64,000 nucleotides of DNA, taken from Bradymonas sediminis (lineage in GTDB: Bacteria; Myxococcota_A; Bradymonadia; Bradymonadales; Bradymonadaceae). Location: NCBI RefSeq assembly GCF_003258315.1, contig NZ_CP030032.1, forward strand, positions 3,036,001-3,100,000. Reading direction: 5' to 3'. The notes beneath the pieces were generated by a model. The model was not told the DNA's origin. It was given only the letters and a program-made list of their open reading frames with translations, and did not search any database. Shown here piece after piece: positions 44,908 through 53,283 of the stretch (positions are counted from its first letter, which is position 1; every line of letters starts with the position of its first letter). The translations under genes were made by a program, and so were the position numbers.

Positions 44908-45435
44908 ATGAGCATCATGGTCGGACAAAAAGCTCCTGAATTCACCACTTCTGCACTTGTCGGTCGCGACATCACCGAGATCAGCCTGTCTGATTATAGC
45001 GGCAAATGGGTCGTGCTGTTCTTCTACCCGATGGACTTCACCTTTGTGTGCCCCACCGAGCTGGTCGATTTCAATAACCATATCGACGAATTCGAAGACC
45101 GCGACGCGGTCCTTCTGGGCGGCAGCACCGACACCGCCTACAGCCATCTTGGCTGGGTGAAGAGCCACGAAGACCTCGGCGACCTGAAGTACCCGCTGTT
45201 CGCCGACGTCTCCAAGCAGATGGCCCTGGACTACGGCATCCTGCACCCCGAAGACGCGGTGGCCCTTCGCGGCACGTTCATCATCGACCCGGAAGGCAAC
45301 CTTCGCTGGGTCAACGTCAACGACCTGAACGTCGGCCGAAGCGTGCAGGAGACCCTGCGCGTGCTCGACGCCCTGCAGACCGATGAGCTCTGCGCCTGTG
45401 GCCGCGAAGTCGGCGGCGCCACGCTCGAGCTTTAA
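44908..45435 (+). CDS. AhpC/Prx-type 2-Cys peroxiredoxin
   Basis: A thiol peroxidase reducing H2O2, organic hydroperoxides and peroxynitrite. The 175-aa protein has the peroxidatic Cys48 in DFTFVCPTEL and the conserved FFYPMDFTF. The Cys pair near the end (Cys162 and Cys164 in DELCACGREVGG) probably includes the resolving Cys; this end is unlike the usual VCPAxW of AhpC. GGAG precedes the ATG. It is followed 103 bp later by an AhpD-like gene on the same strand. It is controlled by a TTGACA promoter and Per-like operator. Confidence 0.93.
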   Translation: MSIMVGQKAPEFTTSALVGRDITEISLSDYSGKWVVLFFYPMDFTFVCPTELVDFNNHIDEFEDRDAVLLGGSTDTAYSHLGWVKSHEDLGDLKYPLFADVSKQMALDYGILHPEDAVALRGTFIIDPEGNLRWVNVNDLNVGRSVQETLRVLDALQTDELCACGREVGGATLEL

Positions 45436-45538
45436 TACGCTGCACCTCGAGTAACCCTAGCCCCTTCGCTCCTGACTCCGAACTTATTTTGGCGCGAGCG
45501 CAAGGGGCCTTTCATATCCATCCTTTCGGGAGAAAAGC

Positions 45539-46174
45539 ATGCATTGGTTAGCCCCTATTTCCGACGAAGAAATGAGCGACGCTCAGGCCAAAGTCTTTAC
45601 GCGCGCGCTGTCGAAATTCGAAGTGCCCGAGGGCGAAGACGCGCCGACGTGGATCCGCGTCATGCTCAACAGCCCCGAATACCTCAAAGACGTCTATATG
45701 AACGTCAGCCAGCACCTCTTCAAAGAGACCTCGATCAAGGTCGGCACCAAGGCCGTGCTGGCCGCCGTGGCAGCCTCGCACGCCGGCAATAAAGAGCTCG
45801 CCGAGTTCTTCGCCGCGCGCGCGCTCGCCGAGGGCGCCAGCATGGAGCAGATCTACGAGGGCATGGGCATCGCCGCGACCAGCACCTCGTTTAACTTCTA
45901 TTATAAATTTCGCTCACTCTCCCAAACCGACGAATTCGAGGGCCACAAACCCAGCCTTCGCGCGACCCTGTTTCAGCGCCCGTCGCTCGGAAAAGCCTTC
46001 GCCGAATTGGTCAACCTGATGATCTCGACGGCCAACGGCTGCGCGAGCTGTGTCTCCGGGCATATCACGGAGGCCGAACAACACGACGTCAGCAAAGATC
46101 AGATCGATGAGGTCATTCGCATCGGCGCCATCGTCCAGTCCATGGCGATGTTTTTGCGCACCCACGAAGCATGA
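45539..46174 (+). CDS. AhpD-like carboxymuconolactone decarboxylase-fold protein
   Basis: A 211-aa protein of two related CMD halves. The second half carries the AhpD-type redox motif GCASCVSGH (Cys168, Cys171, His175), followed by the helix that completes the active site. In AhpD this pair of cysteines recycles the peroxiredoxin AhpC with lipoamide. The first half has lost the Cys (VAASHAGN). The gene sits 103 bp downstream of the peroxiredoxin gene and ends in a strong terminator, so the two form a likely peroxide-detoxification operon. The partnership is inferred from context. Confidence 0.9.
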   Translation: MHWLAPISDEEMSDAQAKVFTRALSKFEVPEGEDAPTWIRVMLNSPEYLKDVYMNVSQHLFKETSIKVGTKAVLAAVAASHAGNKELAEFFAARALAEGASMEQIYEGMGIAATSTSFNFYYKFRSLSQTDEFEGHKPSLRATLFQRPSLGKAFAELVNLMISTANGCASCVSGHITEAEQHDVSKDQIDEVIRIGAIVQSMAMFLRTHEA

Positions 46175-46229
46175 CGCCGAGCCCGTCGCGCGCGCCCATT
46201 GACGGACGCGCGCGACCACTCAGCCTCGC

Positions 46230-46269
46230 GCCGACAAGCCCTGTCTCAGGGCTTGTCGGCGATTTTTTT
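46230..46269 (+). terminator. Rho-independent terminator of the peroxiredoxin/AhpD operon
   Basis: A perfect 14-bp stem (46230-46243 with 46247-46260), loop TCT, followed by GATTTTTTTT (46261-46270). The right arm and T-tract overlap the last codons and stop of the convergent lipoprotein gene on the minus strand. Confidence 0.95.
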
Positions 46270-47319
46270 TGCCGCACGCAGCATCTCGGTCGCCCGCTCA
46301 ACCACAGCGGGGCGCTGCGCCTCGATCGCCGCAGCGAGCGTGGCGGCGGCCTTAGCGCTCATCGCCTCGCCACCCGCGATCTCATCGGTGCCGGCAAGGC
46401 TTGCGTCCAGGCGCAACGCCACGCGCTGGACCATCTCGTGCTCGCCCTCACTGGCGATGATCTGGACCTCAAAATACGCGCACTCAGACCCGTCGCCTGC
46501 GTCCAGGCACACGGACTCGGCCGGTTGCGCCTCAGACGACTGGGCATTTCGCACCGTAAACGCGACGACCTCGGGCAGCTCATTTGCGTCGGCGTCCTGG
46601 GCAGCGACCACTCCGGCCAACGCGGTATATTCGGGATGATAAACCTCGGAGATCGAACTCCACAGGACCCGCTCGCTCAAAATTCGCCACTGCCCGTCTT
46701 CGCCGCGATGCATATGCCGAAGCCCACCGCGCTGGGCGCCCGAGGACTCGTTTGAATAGCCCAGGATAAACTGGGCGCCCTCAACGTCGAGCTGCGGCGC
46801 CTCCATCAAGGCGTTGCCGTCGAAGGCCGCCAGGGCTTTGCCGACGAGATTGCAGCTCACCACCAGGTGCGCCCCGCTCGGATCGCTCCAGCGCACGCCG
46901 CGCACCTCGCGCGAGCGAAAATACGCCCGGTCCTCGGGGCCCAAACGCTCGCTGAGCCCGCCTACGGTATCTAACTCAAAGGTCCACATCTCCCCGCTGC
47001 CCTGTCGATCCGGGTAATCTGCGGCCATCCACGCGTAGACCACCGGCGTGTCGTCATGGCAGGGGTGGCCTTCGGGCAACGCGTCGGCCCCGCTGAACCA
47101 CTCCATTTGACGCGAATCCGCCTCGCTGGAGGCTTCTTGCGGCGCGCTCGCCGCGCGCACCTCAGAGACCGGGGTAGCCGGGTCCACGGCAACAGACTCG
47201 GGCGCCTGACTCGCGCAACCCACCACCATCGCAGACGCGGCCACAAAAGAGTGAAGCAAAAAACGACGCGGCCGGCCTTTTGAAAGTCCAAGCGAACACG
47301 CACCATGGATCAAAAACAT
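46246..47319 (-). CDS. Lipoprotein of unknown family, paralogue A
   Basis: A 357-aa lipoprotein. A basic RPRR is followed by a hydrophobic core and lipobox AMVVGC. The mature part has an acidic linker, then a domain whose landmarks recur in the next gene: WFSGADALPEGHPCH, VRGVRWSDPSGAHLVVSCNL, and a Glu/Asp-rich QDADANELPEVVAFT calcium-like motif. The paired Cys (in HPCH and SCNL) could form a disulfide. No family is recognised. The start is uncertain: 47319 (chosen), or in-frame codons up to 47367. Its 3' end overlaps the terminator of the convergent operon. It and paralogue B form a tandem pair. Confidence 0.78.
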   Translation of the reverse strand: MFLIHGACSLGLSKGRPRRFLLHSFVAASAMVVGCASQAPESVAVDPATPVSEVRAASAPQEASSEADSRQMEWFSGADALPEGHPCHDDTPVVYAWMAADYPDRQGSGEMWTFELDTVGGLSERLGPEDRAYFRSREVRGVRWSDPSGAHLVVSCNLVGKALAAFDGNALMEAPQLDVEGAQFILGYSNESSGAQRGGLRHMHRGEDGQWRILSERVLWSSISEVYHPEYTALAGVVAAQDADANELPEVVAFTVRNAQSSEAQPAESVCLDAGDGSECAYFEVQIIASEGEHEMVQRVALRLDASLAGTDEIAGGEAMSAKAAATLAAAIEAQRPAVVERATEMLRAAKKIADKP

Positions 47320-47541
47320 AATTTTCCGATTTAAGATAAAAAACAATATGTTCGCCGCCGACATCATCGCGGCGGCGGCAAGCGAAAAAATGAGTGCGGC
47401 TCATAGCGACTTGTAGGCATCGCAGCAACCATCGTTGTCTGGCCAAATATTTATCTGGCGAAATCCCGTGGTGGCCTGCTCGGCCAGGATGCGCGCCCCA
47501 AACCGAGCCCTCTTGCGCCCCTGTTCAGACCTATGACGGTT

Positions 47542-48627
47542 TCACGGGGCCTCGGCGAGTTTTTTGGCGTCGCGCAGCGTCGCCCTGGCCTGCTCAAGGG
47601 CCGCATCGCGGTGCGTCTCGAGCGCCGCTTTAAGCGTGTCAAACGCGTCGTCACCCATCGTCCCAGGGCGCACAAACTCGCCCACGCTCACCATCGCGCC
47701 ATCCACGCGCAGCACCACCCGTTGCGCCAAGATCTCGCCGCCCTGGCGGGCGCTGAGAATAACCTCGAACACCCGACATCGCGAGAGATGATTCTCGGCC
47801 GGGCAAATAGCTTTGGCGTTGGGCTCATCGGCGCCCCTGGTATCGCGAAGCGTAAACGCGACCAGCTCGGGCTGGCCGTTCTGGTCCGCGTCTTCGACGC
47901 CCACCAACTCCGCGCGCGCCACATAATGCGGCTCGTTACTCTCGTCATTATTTCGCCACAGCACCGTCAGATCCAGGGTATCCCACTCCCCATCCTTTCG
48001 GCGGCGCATCTGGCGCAGGTCGCCACGCTCCACGTCATTGATCTCTCCGATATAATCGACAAGATATTGCGCGCGGTCGGCCGAAACCTCATCGCCATTG
48101 TCCAACAATATCCCCGTAAATTCGCGGATTCCTCCGCCGCTCAAATTGCAGGTCGCCACGAGGTGCTCACCGTCGGCATCGTGCCACCGCACGCCCCGCA
48201 CCGAGAGCGAATCAACGCCCACATCCGCTGCTTCACCCTCCCGCAGCGCCCCCAGTGTAGTCCATTCAAGCGTCGGCCCATTATCATCCGCAGAGTCTCC
48301 CTTCAGGGGAGCCTTTAATCGCCACTCAACCACCACGGCGGAGGCATGACAGGGGTGAGATTCGGGCAGGTCAGCCGGGTCGCTAAACCAGGTCACGCCC
48401 GCAGAGTCGTCCGTGCGCGAACCCTGGGGCCCCGCCGCAGTTTTCTGGGTTTGAGGCTGGGCGTGCGACCCGGTGGGCCGAGTCATCTCATCTTTTGCGC
48501 TGGCGTCGCTCGGCTGATTCGAACAACCGCTCGACACGCCACATATGGTAATAAGGCCAGCCACGAGCAGTCGCGTCGCCCAGAGTTCTGGCTGAAGAAT
48601 TTCAATGAATCGCGCGTGAGAAATCAT
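47542..48627 (-). CDS. Lipoprotein of unknown family, paralogue B
   Basis: A 361-aa lipoprotein with lipobox VSSGC after a hydrophobic stretch. It shares with paralogue A the landmarks WFSDPADLPESHPCH, VRGVRWHDADGEHLVATCNL, EDADQNGQPELVAFTLR and a helical C-terminus (ALETHRDAALEQARATLRDAKK). Similarity is clear but distant. AAGGA lies 9-10 nt before the ATG at 48627; the frame is open to 48702. The two genes are 222 bp apart, so they may not share a promoter. No function can be assigned. A calcium-binding or carbohydrate role is only a guess from the DxDxN-like motif. Confidence 0.78.
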   Translation of the reverse strand: MISHARFIEILQPELWATRLLVAGLITICGVSSGCSNQPSDASAKDEMTRPTGSHAQPQTQKTAAGPQGSRTDDSAGVTWFSDPADLPESHPCHASAVVVEWRLKAPLKGDSADDNGPTLEWTTLGALREGEAADVGVDSLSVRGVRWHDADGEHLVATCNLSGGGIREFTGILLDNGDEVSADRAQYLVDYIGEINDVERGDLRQMRRRKDGEWDTLDLTVLWRNNDESNEPHYVARAELVGVEDADQNGQPELVAFTLRDTRGADEPNAKAICPAENHLSRCRVFEVILSARQGGEILAQRVVLRVDGAMVSVGEFVRPGTMGDDAFDTLKAALETHRDAALEQARATLRDAKKLAEAP

Positions 48628-48717
48628 GCCCCGTCTTCCTTCGGTTCGGGAATTGAATGAGAGATTTAATAACATACCAACAAATCGAGGTTCGATGAAC
48701 ACCCCACAGACACCCTA

Positions 48718-48828
48718 TCATGGGGACTTAACTGTCCTGCCAGAAGTTCGTTTTTGGATGTCGCTTTCGCGTCCTGTGGCCGAGATCAGCCGGTAGAGCG
48801 CATCGTAGGAAAATTGGCGCATCTTCGT
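48718..48828 (-). pseudogene. Relic of an Rhs-family core
   Basis: The minus strand translates to FSYDALYRLISATGRES, the classic Rhs/YD-repeat core motif (YDxLYRLxxATGRE), followed after ~16 residues by a stop codon. The upstream part of the frame (to 48978) is Arg-rich and not Rhs-like, so only ~35 codons remain. It sits alone in a 389-bp gap. A decayed remnant of a large polymorphic toxin gene is the most likely explanation. Exact ends are approximate. Confidence 0.6.
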
Positions 48829-49016
48829 GTCCGCACCTTCATGTCCGCGCCGCCGACGCCGAGTCTGCATGGCGGCTCTTAGCCGGTTCCTCAGCCGAGA
48901 AGCTCGAGGAGTGGCCGCCCTGCTCAAGCCGACCATCATTGAGCCCGCGCGCGCTTCCGGGTATAAAAACCGCGACATTCCATTCCGTCCGCCTGTAACG
49001 ACAGTGAGACCAATTT

Positions 49017-49928
49017 ATGAGCGATATATATTCTGATCTTGGCGATAAACGCGTTCCCATCGGCGTCATCGGAGGCAGCGGCCTCTATCAGATGGAGGGC
49101 ATCGACGTCATTGAGACCGTCGAAATCGACACACCCTTTGGCCCCCCGAGCGCCCCGATCACCATCGCCAACGTCGGCGGCAGACGCGTCGCGTTTTTGC
49201 CGCGCCACGGGCTTCACCACGAGCATGTCGCCTCAAATGTGCCGTACCGCGCCAATATCTGGGCGCTCAAAAAACTCGGCGTCTTCTGGTGCATCGCGGT
49301 CAACGCGGTGGGCTCCCTGGCCGAGGAGGTCGTGCCCGGCGAGCATTTCGTGATCCCGGATCAGACCATCGACAAGACCTATTCGCGCCACCACACCCTC
49401 TATGATGACGTCACGGTGCACGTGGGCTTAAGCTACCCCTTCCACCCGATGCTGCGCCAGACGCTGCTTGAGGCCTGCCGCGCCGAGGGCATTGAGACCC
49501 ACGACGGCTCGACCCTTATCTGCATGGAGGGCCCGGCGTTCAGCACCCGCGCGGAGTCCGAGCTCCACCGAAGCTGGGGCGCCAAGCTCGTCGGCATGAC
49601 CTCGATGCCCGAGGCCAGACTCGCCCGCGAGGCCGAGATTTGCTACGCCTGCATCGCCCTGCCGACCGACTACGACGTGTGGCGAGATGCCGAAGAAGTC
49701 GACGTCAGTGACGTCATGCAGAATATGAAACGAAACCTTTCTCGGGTTCACGGCGTCTTACAGAGGGTGATCCCGAGCATCGACCTGGAACGCGAAGCAG
49801 AGTGCGACGCGGGGCGTGCGCTTGAATACGCAATCATGACCCACCCCAGCGCGATTTCGGAATCAACCCTTGAGCAGTTTCGTTTAACCATTGGCAAATA
49901 TATTTCGCATGACGACAGTGCGGATTAA
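49017..49928 (+). CDS. mtnP: S-methyl-5'-thioadenosine phosphorylase
   Basis: Cleaves methylthioadenosine, the by-product of polyamine and SAM reactions, to adenine and methylthioribose-1-phosphate in methionine salvage. The 303-aa protein has the PNP-family landmarks: IGVIGGSGLYQMEGI at the start, FLPRHGLHHEH (phosphate and substrate region), NVPYRANIWALKKLGV, NAVGSLAEEVVPGEHFVIPDQTIDKT and the Met-x-x-Thr-Ser site MTSMPEARLAREAEICYA. The Rhs relic lies upstream. Three further plus-strand genes follow, probably separately transcribed. Confidence 0.94.
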   Translation: MSDIYSDLGDKRVPIGVIGGSGLYQMEGIDVIETVEIDTPFGPPSAPITIANVGGRRVAFLPRHGLHHEHVASNVPYRANIWALKKLGVFWCIAVNAVGSLAEEVVPGEHFVIPDQTIDKTYSRHHTLYDDVTVHVGLSYPFHPMLRQTLLEACRAEGIETHDGSTLICMEGPAFSTRAESELHRSWGAKLVGMTSMPEARLAREAEICYACIALPTDYDVWRDAEEVDVSDVMQNMKRNLSRVHGVLQRVIPSIDLEREAECDAGRALEYAIMTHPSAISESTLEQFRLTIGKYISHDDSAD

Positions 49929-49980
49929 CTTGTCTGCGCTTAATTCTACGTCTGATACCCCCGTTTAGGTGAGTTGATCG

Positions 49981-50223
49981 ATGAAACATACATGCAACGA
50001 TGCGCTGAAACATCTCGTCGACTATCTGGAGGGCGAGCTTGACCCCGAGGCGAGCCAGGAACTTGAGTCTCACCTGACCGCTTGCCCGCCCTGCGTGAGG
50101 TTCCTCGACACCTATAAAACCACCGGGAAGGTCTGTCGAAAGGCCCTCGAGCGCGAGATGCCCGACGAGATGAAGCAGTCCCTGCGCGCTTTTTTGCGCG
50201 ATAAGCTCGCCGATAACTCCTAA
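49981..50223 (+). CDS. ZAS-like zinc-finger protein (zf-HC2)
   Basis: An 80-aa protein with the anti-sigma zinc-finger pattern: Cys5, His31, Cys35 and Cys38 (HLTACPPC), preceded by LVDYLEGELDPEASQELESHL. ZAS proteins normally bind and inhibit an ECF sigma factor through this domain, but no sigma gene is nearby and there is no transmembrane segment, so it is a soluble stand-alone variant. The C-terminus is basic. It is 52 bp after mtnP and may be co-transcribed. Confidence 0.8.
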   Translation: MKHTCNDALKHLVDYLEGELDPEASQELESHLTACPPCVRFLDTYKTTGKVCRKALEREMPDEMKQSLRAFLRDKLADNS

Positions 50224-50239
50224 ACACGACCCTCCAGCC

Positions 50240-50258
50240 GCGCCCGTTTGCCGGGCGC
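50240..50258 (+). terminator. Weak hairpin terminator candidate
   Basis: GCGCCCG (50240-50246) pairs with CGGGCGC (50252-50258) around a 5-nt loop and is followed by GTCTTGATTTC. The T-run is weak. Confidence 0.4.
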
Positions 50259-50353
50259 GTCTTGATTTCACGCGTGGGAGTCGTGTAGGACACCTTGGTG
50301 TGTCGCCGACGGAGCGCCCCCGCATATTTCAACAAAGATAATGAGAGAATACC

Positions 50354-50680
50354 GTGGCTGATAATTCTAAATATACCGGTTATTTCCAGGCACTTCTCTG
50401 GGGATGCACCTCGTGTGGCAACGTCCTCGAGGGCGGCCAGCCGAAGATGGAATGTGATTTTTGCGAAGCCTTCAAATCCGCATATATCGACATCCCCCAG
50501 GACCTTGAGCGCGCCGTGCGCGAGGAATTCCCCGATCTTCCTCCCAAGCATATTAAATGCCGCGAGCGCCGCCTTGAGTTGATGAAGGCCGGCAACGCCC
50601 AGCGCACCGCGCGGGTCGCAGGTCGCGTGCTCCCCACCCAATCAGGCAATAATATTGACCCCACCGAGTTTGACCTCTGA
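50354..50680 (+). CDS. Small rubredoxin-like zinc-ribbon protein
   Basis: A 108-aa protein with two CxxC knuckles, Cys18/Cys21 (WGCTSCG) and Cys34/Cys37 (ECDFCEA), which could bind Fe or Zn as in the C-terminal rubredoxin-like domain of rubrerythrin. The remaining part is a helical, charged tail. The start is GTG at 50354 with a GAGAG site. Its last 26 bp overlap the start of rarA. No partner is known. It may act in electron transfer or as a structural zinc protein. Confidence 0.7.
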   Translation: MADNSKYTGYFQALLWGCTSCGNVLEGGQPKMECDFCEAFKSAYIDIPQDLERAVREEFPDLPPKHIKCRERRLELMKAGNAQRTARVAGRVLPTQSGNNIDPTEFDL

Positions 50681-52001
50681 GAACTCCCATCGCGCGGGCG
50701 CTGAGCGCCCGCTAGCCGAGAAAATGCGCCCGCGAACTCTCAACGAGTTTGTCGGGCAATCGCATCTTCTTGGGCCGCGAAAATTTCTGGCCAACGCCCT
50801 CAAAGGCCAGAAGCTGCCGAGCCTGATCCTATGGGGCCCGCCCGGCTCCGGCAAAACCACCCTTGCCCGGCTGCTCGCCGAGCAAGTCGGGGCCGAGTTG
50901 ATCTCGTTGTCGGCGGTGCTAAGCGGCGTCAAAGATATTCGCGCCGCCATCGCGCGGGTCAAACGCGCCGGCCCGCTCTTCGCAAAGACGACGATCCTCT
51001 TCGTCGACGAGATCCACCGCTTCAATAAATCTCAGCAAGACGCCCTGCTGCCGCATGTCGAGCGCGGCACCATCACCCTCATCGGCGCGACCACCGAGAA
51101 CCCGAGCTTCGAGGTCAACTCCGCGCTGCTCTCGCGCTGCAAGATTCTGGTGCTCGAAGCCCTCGACGACAGCTCGATTCGCGACATCGTCACGAACGCC
51201 CTTGACGATCAAACCCGCGGCCTCGGCGACCTGGAGCTCACGCTGACCGAACAGGCATCAAACGCCATCGTCAGCGCCGCCTCCGGCGACGCGCGCGTCG
51301 CGCTCAACACCCTGGAGACCGCCGCCCGCGCGGTCGCCGCCGACGACCGCGACGCCATCCGCCACAAGGACGTCGAGGAGGCCATGCAGCGCCGCGTCAT
51401 CCTCTACGACAAGTCCGGCGAGCAGCATTATAATACCGTCAGCGCCTTCATTAAGAGCATGCGCGGCAGCGACCCGGACGCCGCCCTCTATTATATGAAC
51501 CGCATGCTCGAGGGCGGCGAAGACCCGCTATTTATCTTCCGGCGCATCCTGATCTTTGCCAGCGAAGACATCGGCAACGCCGACCCGCAGGCCCTCCAAA
51601 TTGCGCTGACGTGCATGCAGGCATTCCAGGCCATGGGCCTGCCCGAAGGCGTGCTCCCGATGACCCAGGCCGTCACCTATCTGGCCTGCGCGCCGAAATC
51701 CAACGCGGTCATCGTCGCCTACGGAAAGTCGCGCCAGGACGCCCTCAACCACGGTAACCTGCCGGTCCCGCTTCATATCCTAAACGCCCCGACCGCCCTG
51801 CAGAAAAAGCTCGGCCACGGGCGCGGCTATAAATATCCCCATAATTTCGAGGGCAATTACGTCCACGAAGAATACCTCCCCGAGCCGTTGCGCGGCCGGC
51901 GCTATTATGAACCCAGCGAGAACGGCGCCGAGGCAAAGATCGCCCAGCGCCTGCGAGAAATGCGCGCACAAACAGACCCGCAAGACCCCGGCGAGAGCTG
52001 A
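50655..52001 (+). CDS. rarA: Replication-associated recombination protein RarA/MgsA
   Basis: A fork-associated AAA+ ATPase. The 448-aa protein has [17 protein letters not shown] (about 19-35), Walker [10 protein letters not shown], Walker [23 protein letters not shown], sensor-like [19 protein letters not shown], and the MgsA C-terminal tetramerisation domain ([44 protein letters not shown]). The start is uncertain: a TTG at 50655 (or 50670) inside the end of the preceding gene; the first ATG is too late (residue 24). The extensive overlap indicates translational coupling. Confidence 0.93.
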   Translation: MTPPSLTSENSHRAGAERPLAEKMRPRTLNEFVGQSHLLGPRKFLANALKGQKLPSLILWGPPGSGKTTLARLLAEQVGAELISLSAVLSGVKDIRAAIARVKRAGPLFAKTTILFVDEIHRFNKSQQDALLPHVERGTITLIGATTENPSFEVNSALLSRCKILVLEALDDSSIRDIVTNALDDQTRGLGDLELTLTEQASNAIVSAASGDARVALNTLETAARAVAADDRDAIRHKDVEEAMQRRVILYDKSGEQHYNTVSAFIKSMRGSDPDAALYYMNRMLEGGEDPLFIFRRILIFASEDIGNADPQALQIALTCMQAFQAMGLPEGVLPMTQAVTYLACAPKSNAVIVAYGKSRQDALNHGNLPVPLHILNAPTALQKKLGHGRGYKYPHNFEGNYVHEEYLPEPLRGRRYYEPSENGAEAKIAQRLREMRAQTDPQDPGES

Positions 52002-52005
52002 GAGC

Positions 52006-53283
52006 TTACTCCCACAACCACAGCCGCAGGCCGCCGCTCAGGCTGAACCCACCGCTTAGCCGCCCCCGCAGCACCAGGTCGAGCCGATTCGTGCTGCGAT
52101 AGAGAAATTCCAGCGACGCCATCCCAAGCCCGGGACGCGCGGTCTGCAGGAAGTCCCCCTGCCGATACTCATAGGCGAGGCGCGCGTTGAGGCGCTCGGT
52201 AAGGTTGAAGTGCAGGAAGGTCTCGACGGGAATATAGCTCACCTCAATGGCGTGCTTAAGCTCGGGCCCCGAGGGAATCGGAAAGGCGTACCAGTGGCGC
52301 CCGTAGCCAATCGAGGCCCCGATGGCGACCCTTCGAAGTTGGCTTACCCAGTGGCCGAGCTCGAACGACACCCCGGCGCGCACTTGCCCGCTGAGCCGAC
52401 GAAACCCGCCGATGCCCCCGAAATTCAGCCACTCACCGTCCACCTCGGCGAAGACATAATCATGGGTAAACGGCCCCTGCCAGGGACGCCCGCCCAGGGT
52501 CGCCCCGTAGACGGAGGTCTCCAGCGAGATCTCCTGGTCGGTTCGGCCCCCGAAATAAAACGTCCCAAAATCGACGGTGGTACCCGCGCTGAGCAGTTGT
52601 AAGGAGCCCGCGCTGAGCTCCTCGAGCCCCAGATAACGATAGTCTGCGGCGACCGAGATTCCTCGGGCGCGCCGGGTATTCTCGGCGATGCCGATTTGGG
52701 AGTTCTGGGCGGTGCCAATGACGTCGAGAATATAGGACAACCCAAAGAGCCCGAGGCCGGCGTAGAGCGCGGGCCCGGCGTAGACCTGGGAGGCGGGGGA
52801 ATCATCGGAGAGCCAGCGCCACAAAAATGCGCTGCCCATCAGGCCGACCGAGACCCCCTCGGCCACCAGAAGATAGAGCGCGGTGGTGGGCTCGTCGACG
52901 TACCAATGCCCGGCGCCGTGGACCAGGAGGCCGGCGGTGGCCGCCAGAAAAATCGCGGCCGATCGCGACTCTTCCTCTGCCTGGTCGCCGAAGATAAACC
53001 CCGCCTCCTTCGCCTCCTCGAGGCTCATCTCCTCGAGCGGCTTTTCGTCAATCTCGCGCACTTCGCCCTGGCGCTCGCGGGCTTCGGCCTCTTGAGACTC
53101 ACGGACCTCTCGGGTCCGAAAGAGCTCATCCTCCTCGGCTTCTTTGGTCTTGGACTTTTGGGCGGGCTGCTTCGCTTGATTTTTTGCACCGGTAGGCGCG
53201 GACGCGTCCCCTGGCTGGGCAAAGCTGGGGAGGCTTGTGGCGAGCACAGAGCCCGCCATTATGAGCGCAATTATCCACCTCAT
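52006..53283 (-). CDS. Envelope protein with signal peptide and C-terminal barrel-like region
   Basis: A 425-aa exported protein. A signal peptide is cut near FAQ-PG. A Lys/Gln/Glu-rich charged stretch (about 25-100) includes AEEDELFRTREVRE. Two to three hydrophobic segments (about 108-190) carry IFLAATAGLLVHGAGHWYVDE and LYLLVAEGVSVGLMG. The C-terminal half is beta-rich and ends in an aromatic strand (GGLRLWLWE), suggesting outer-membrane insertion. No family is recognised. It overlaps by 4 bp (ATGA) the gene before it and is translationally coupled. It converges on rarA with a 4-bp gap. Confidence 0.75.
   Translation of the reverse strand: MRWIIALIMAGSVLATSLPSFAQPGDASAPTGAKNQAKQPAQKSKTKEAEEDELFRTREVRESQEAEARERQGEVREIDEKPLEEMSLEEAKEAGFIFGDQAEEESRSAAIFLAATAGLLVHGAGHWYVDEPTTALYLLVAEGVSVGLMGSAFLWRWLSDDSPASQVYAGPALYAGLGLFGLSYILDVIGTAQNSQIGIAENTRRARGISVAADYRYLGLEELSAGSLQLLSAGTTVDFGTFYFGGRTDQEISLETSVYGATLGGRPWQGPFTHDYVFAEVDGEWLNFGGIGGFRRLSGQVRAGVSFELGHWVSQLRRVAIGASIGYGRHWYAFPIPSGPELKHAIEVSYIPVETFLHFNLTERLNARLAYEYRQGDFLQTARPGLGMASLEFLYRSTNRLDLVLRGRLSGGFSLSGGLRLWLWE

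Noticed and set aside
45436..45538. Terminator between the peroxiredoxin and AhpD-like genes
   Set aside because: GCCCCTTCGCTC and GAGCGCAAGGGGC can pair only imperfectly across a long loop with no T-tract, so read-through is more likely.
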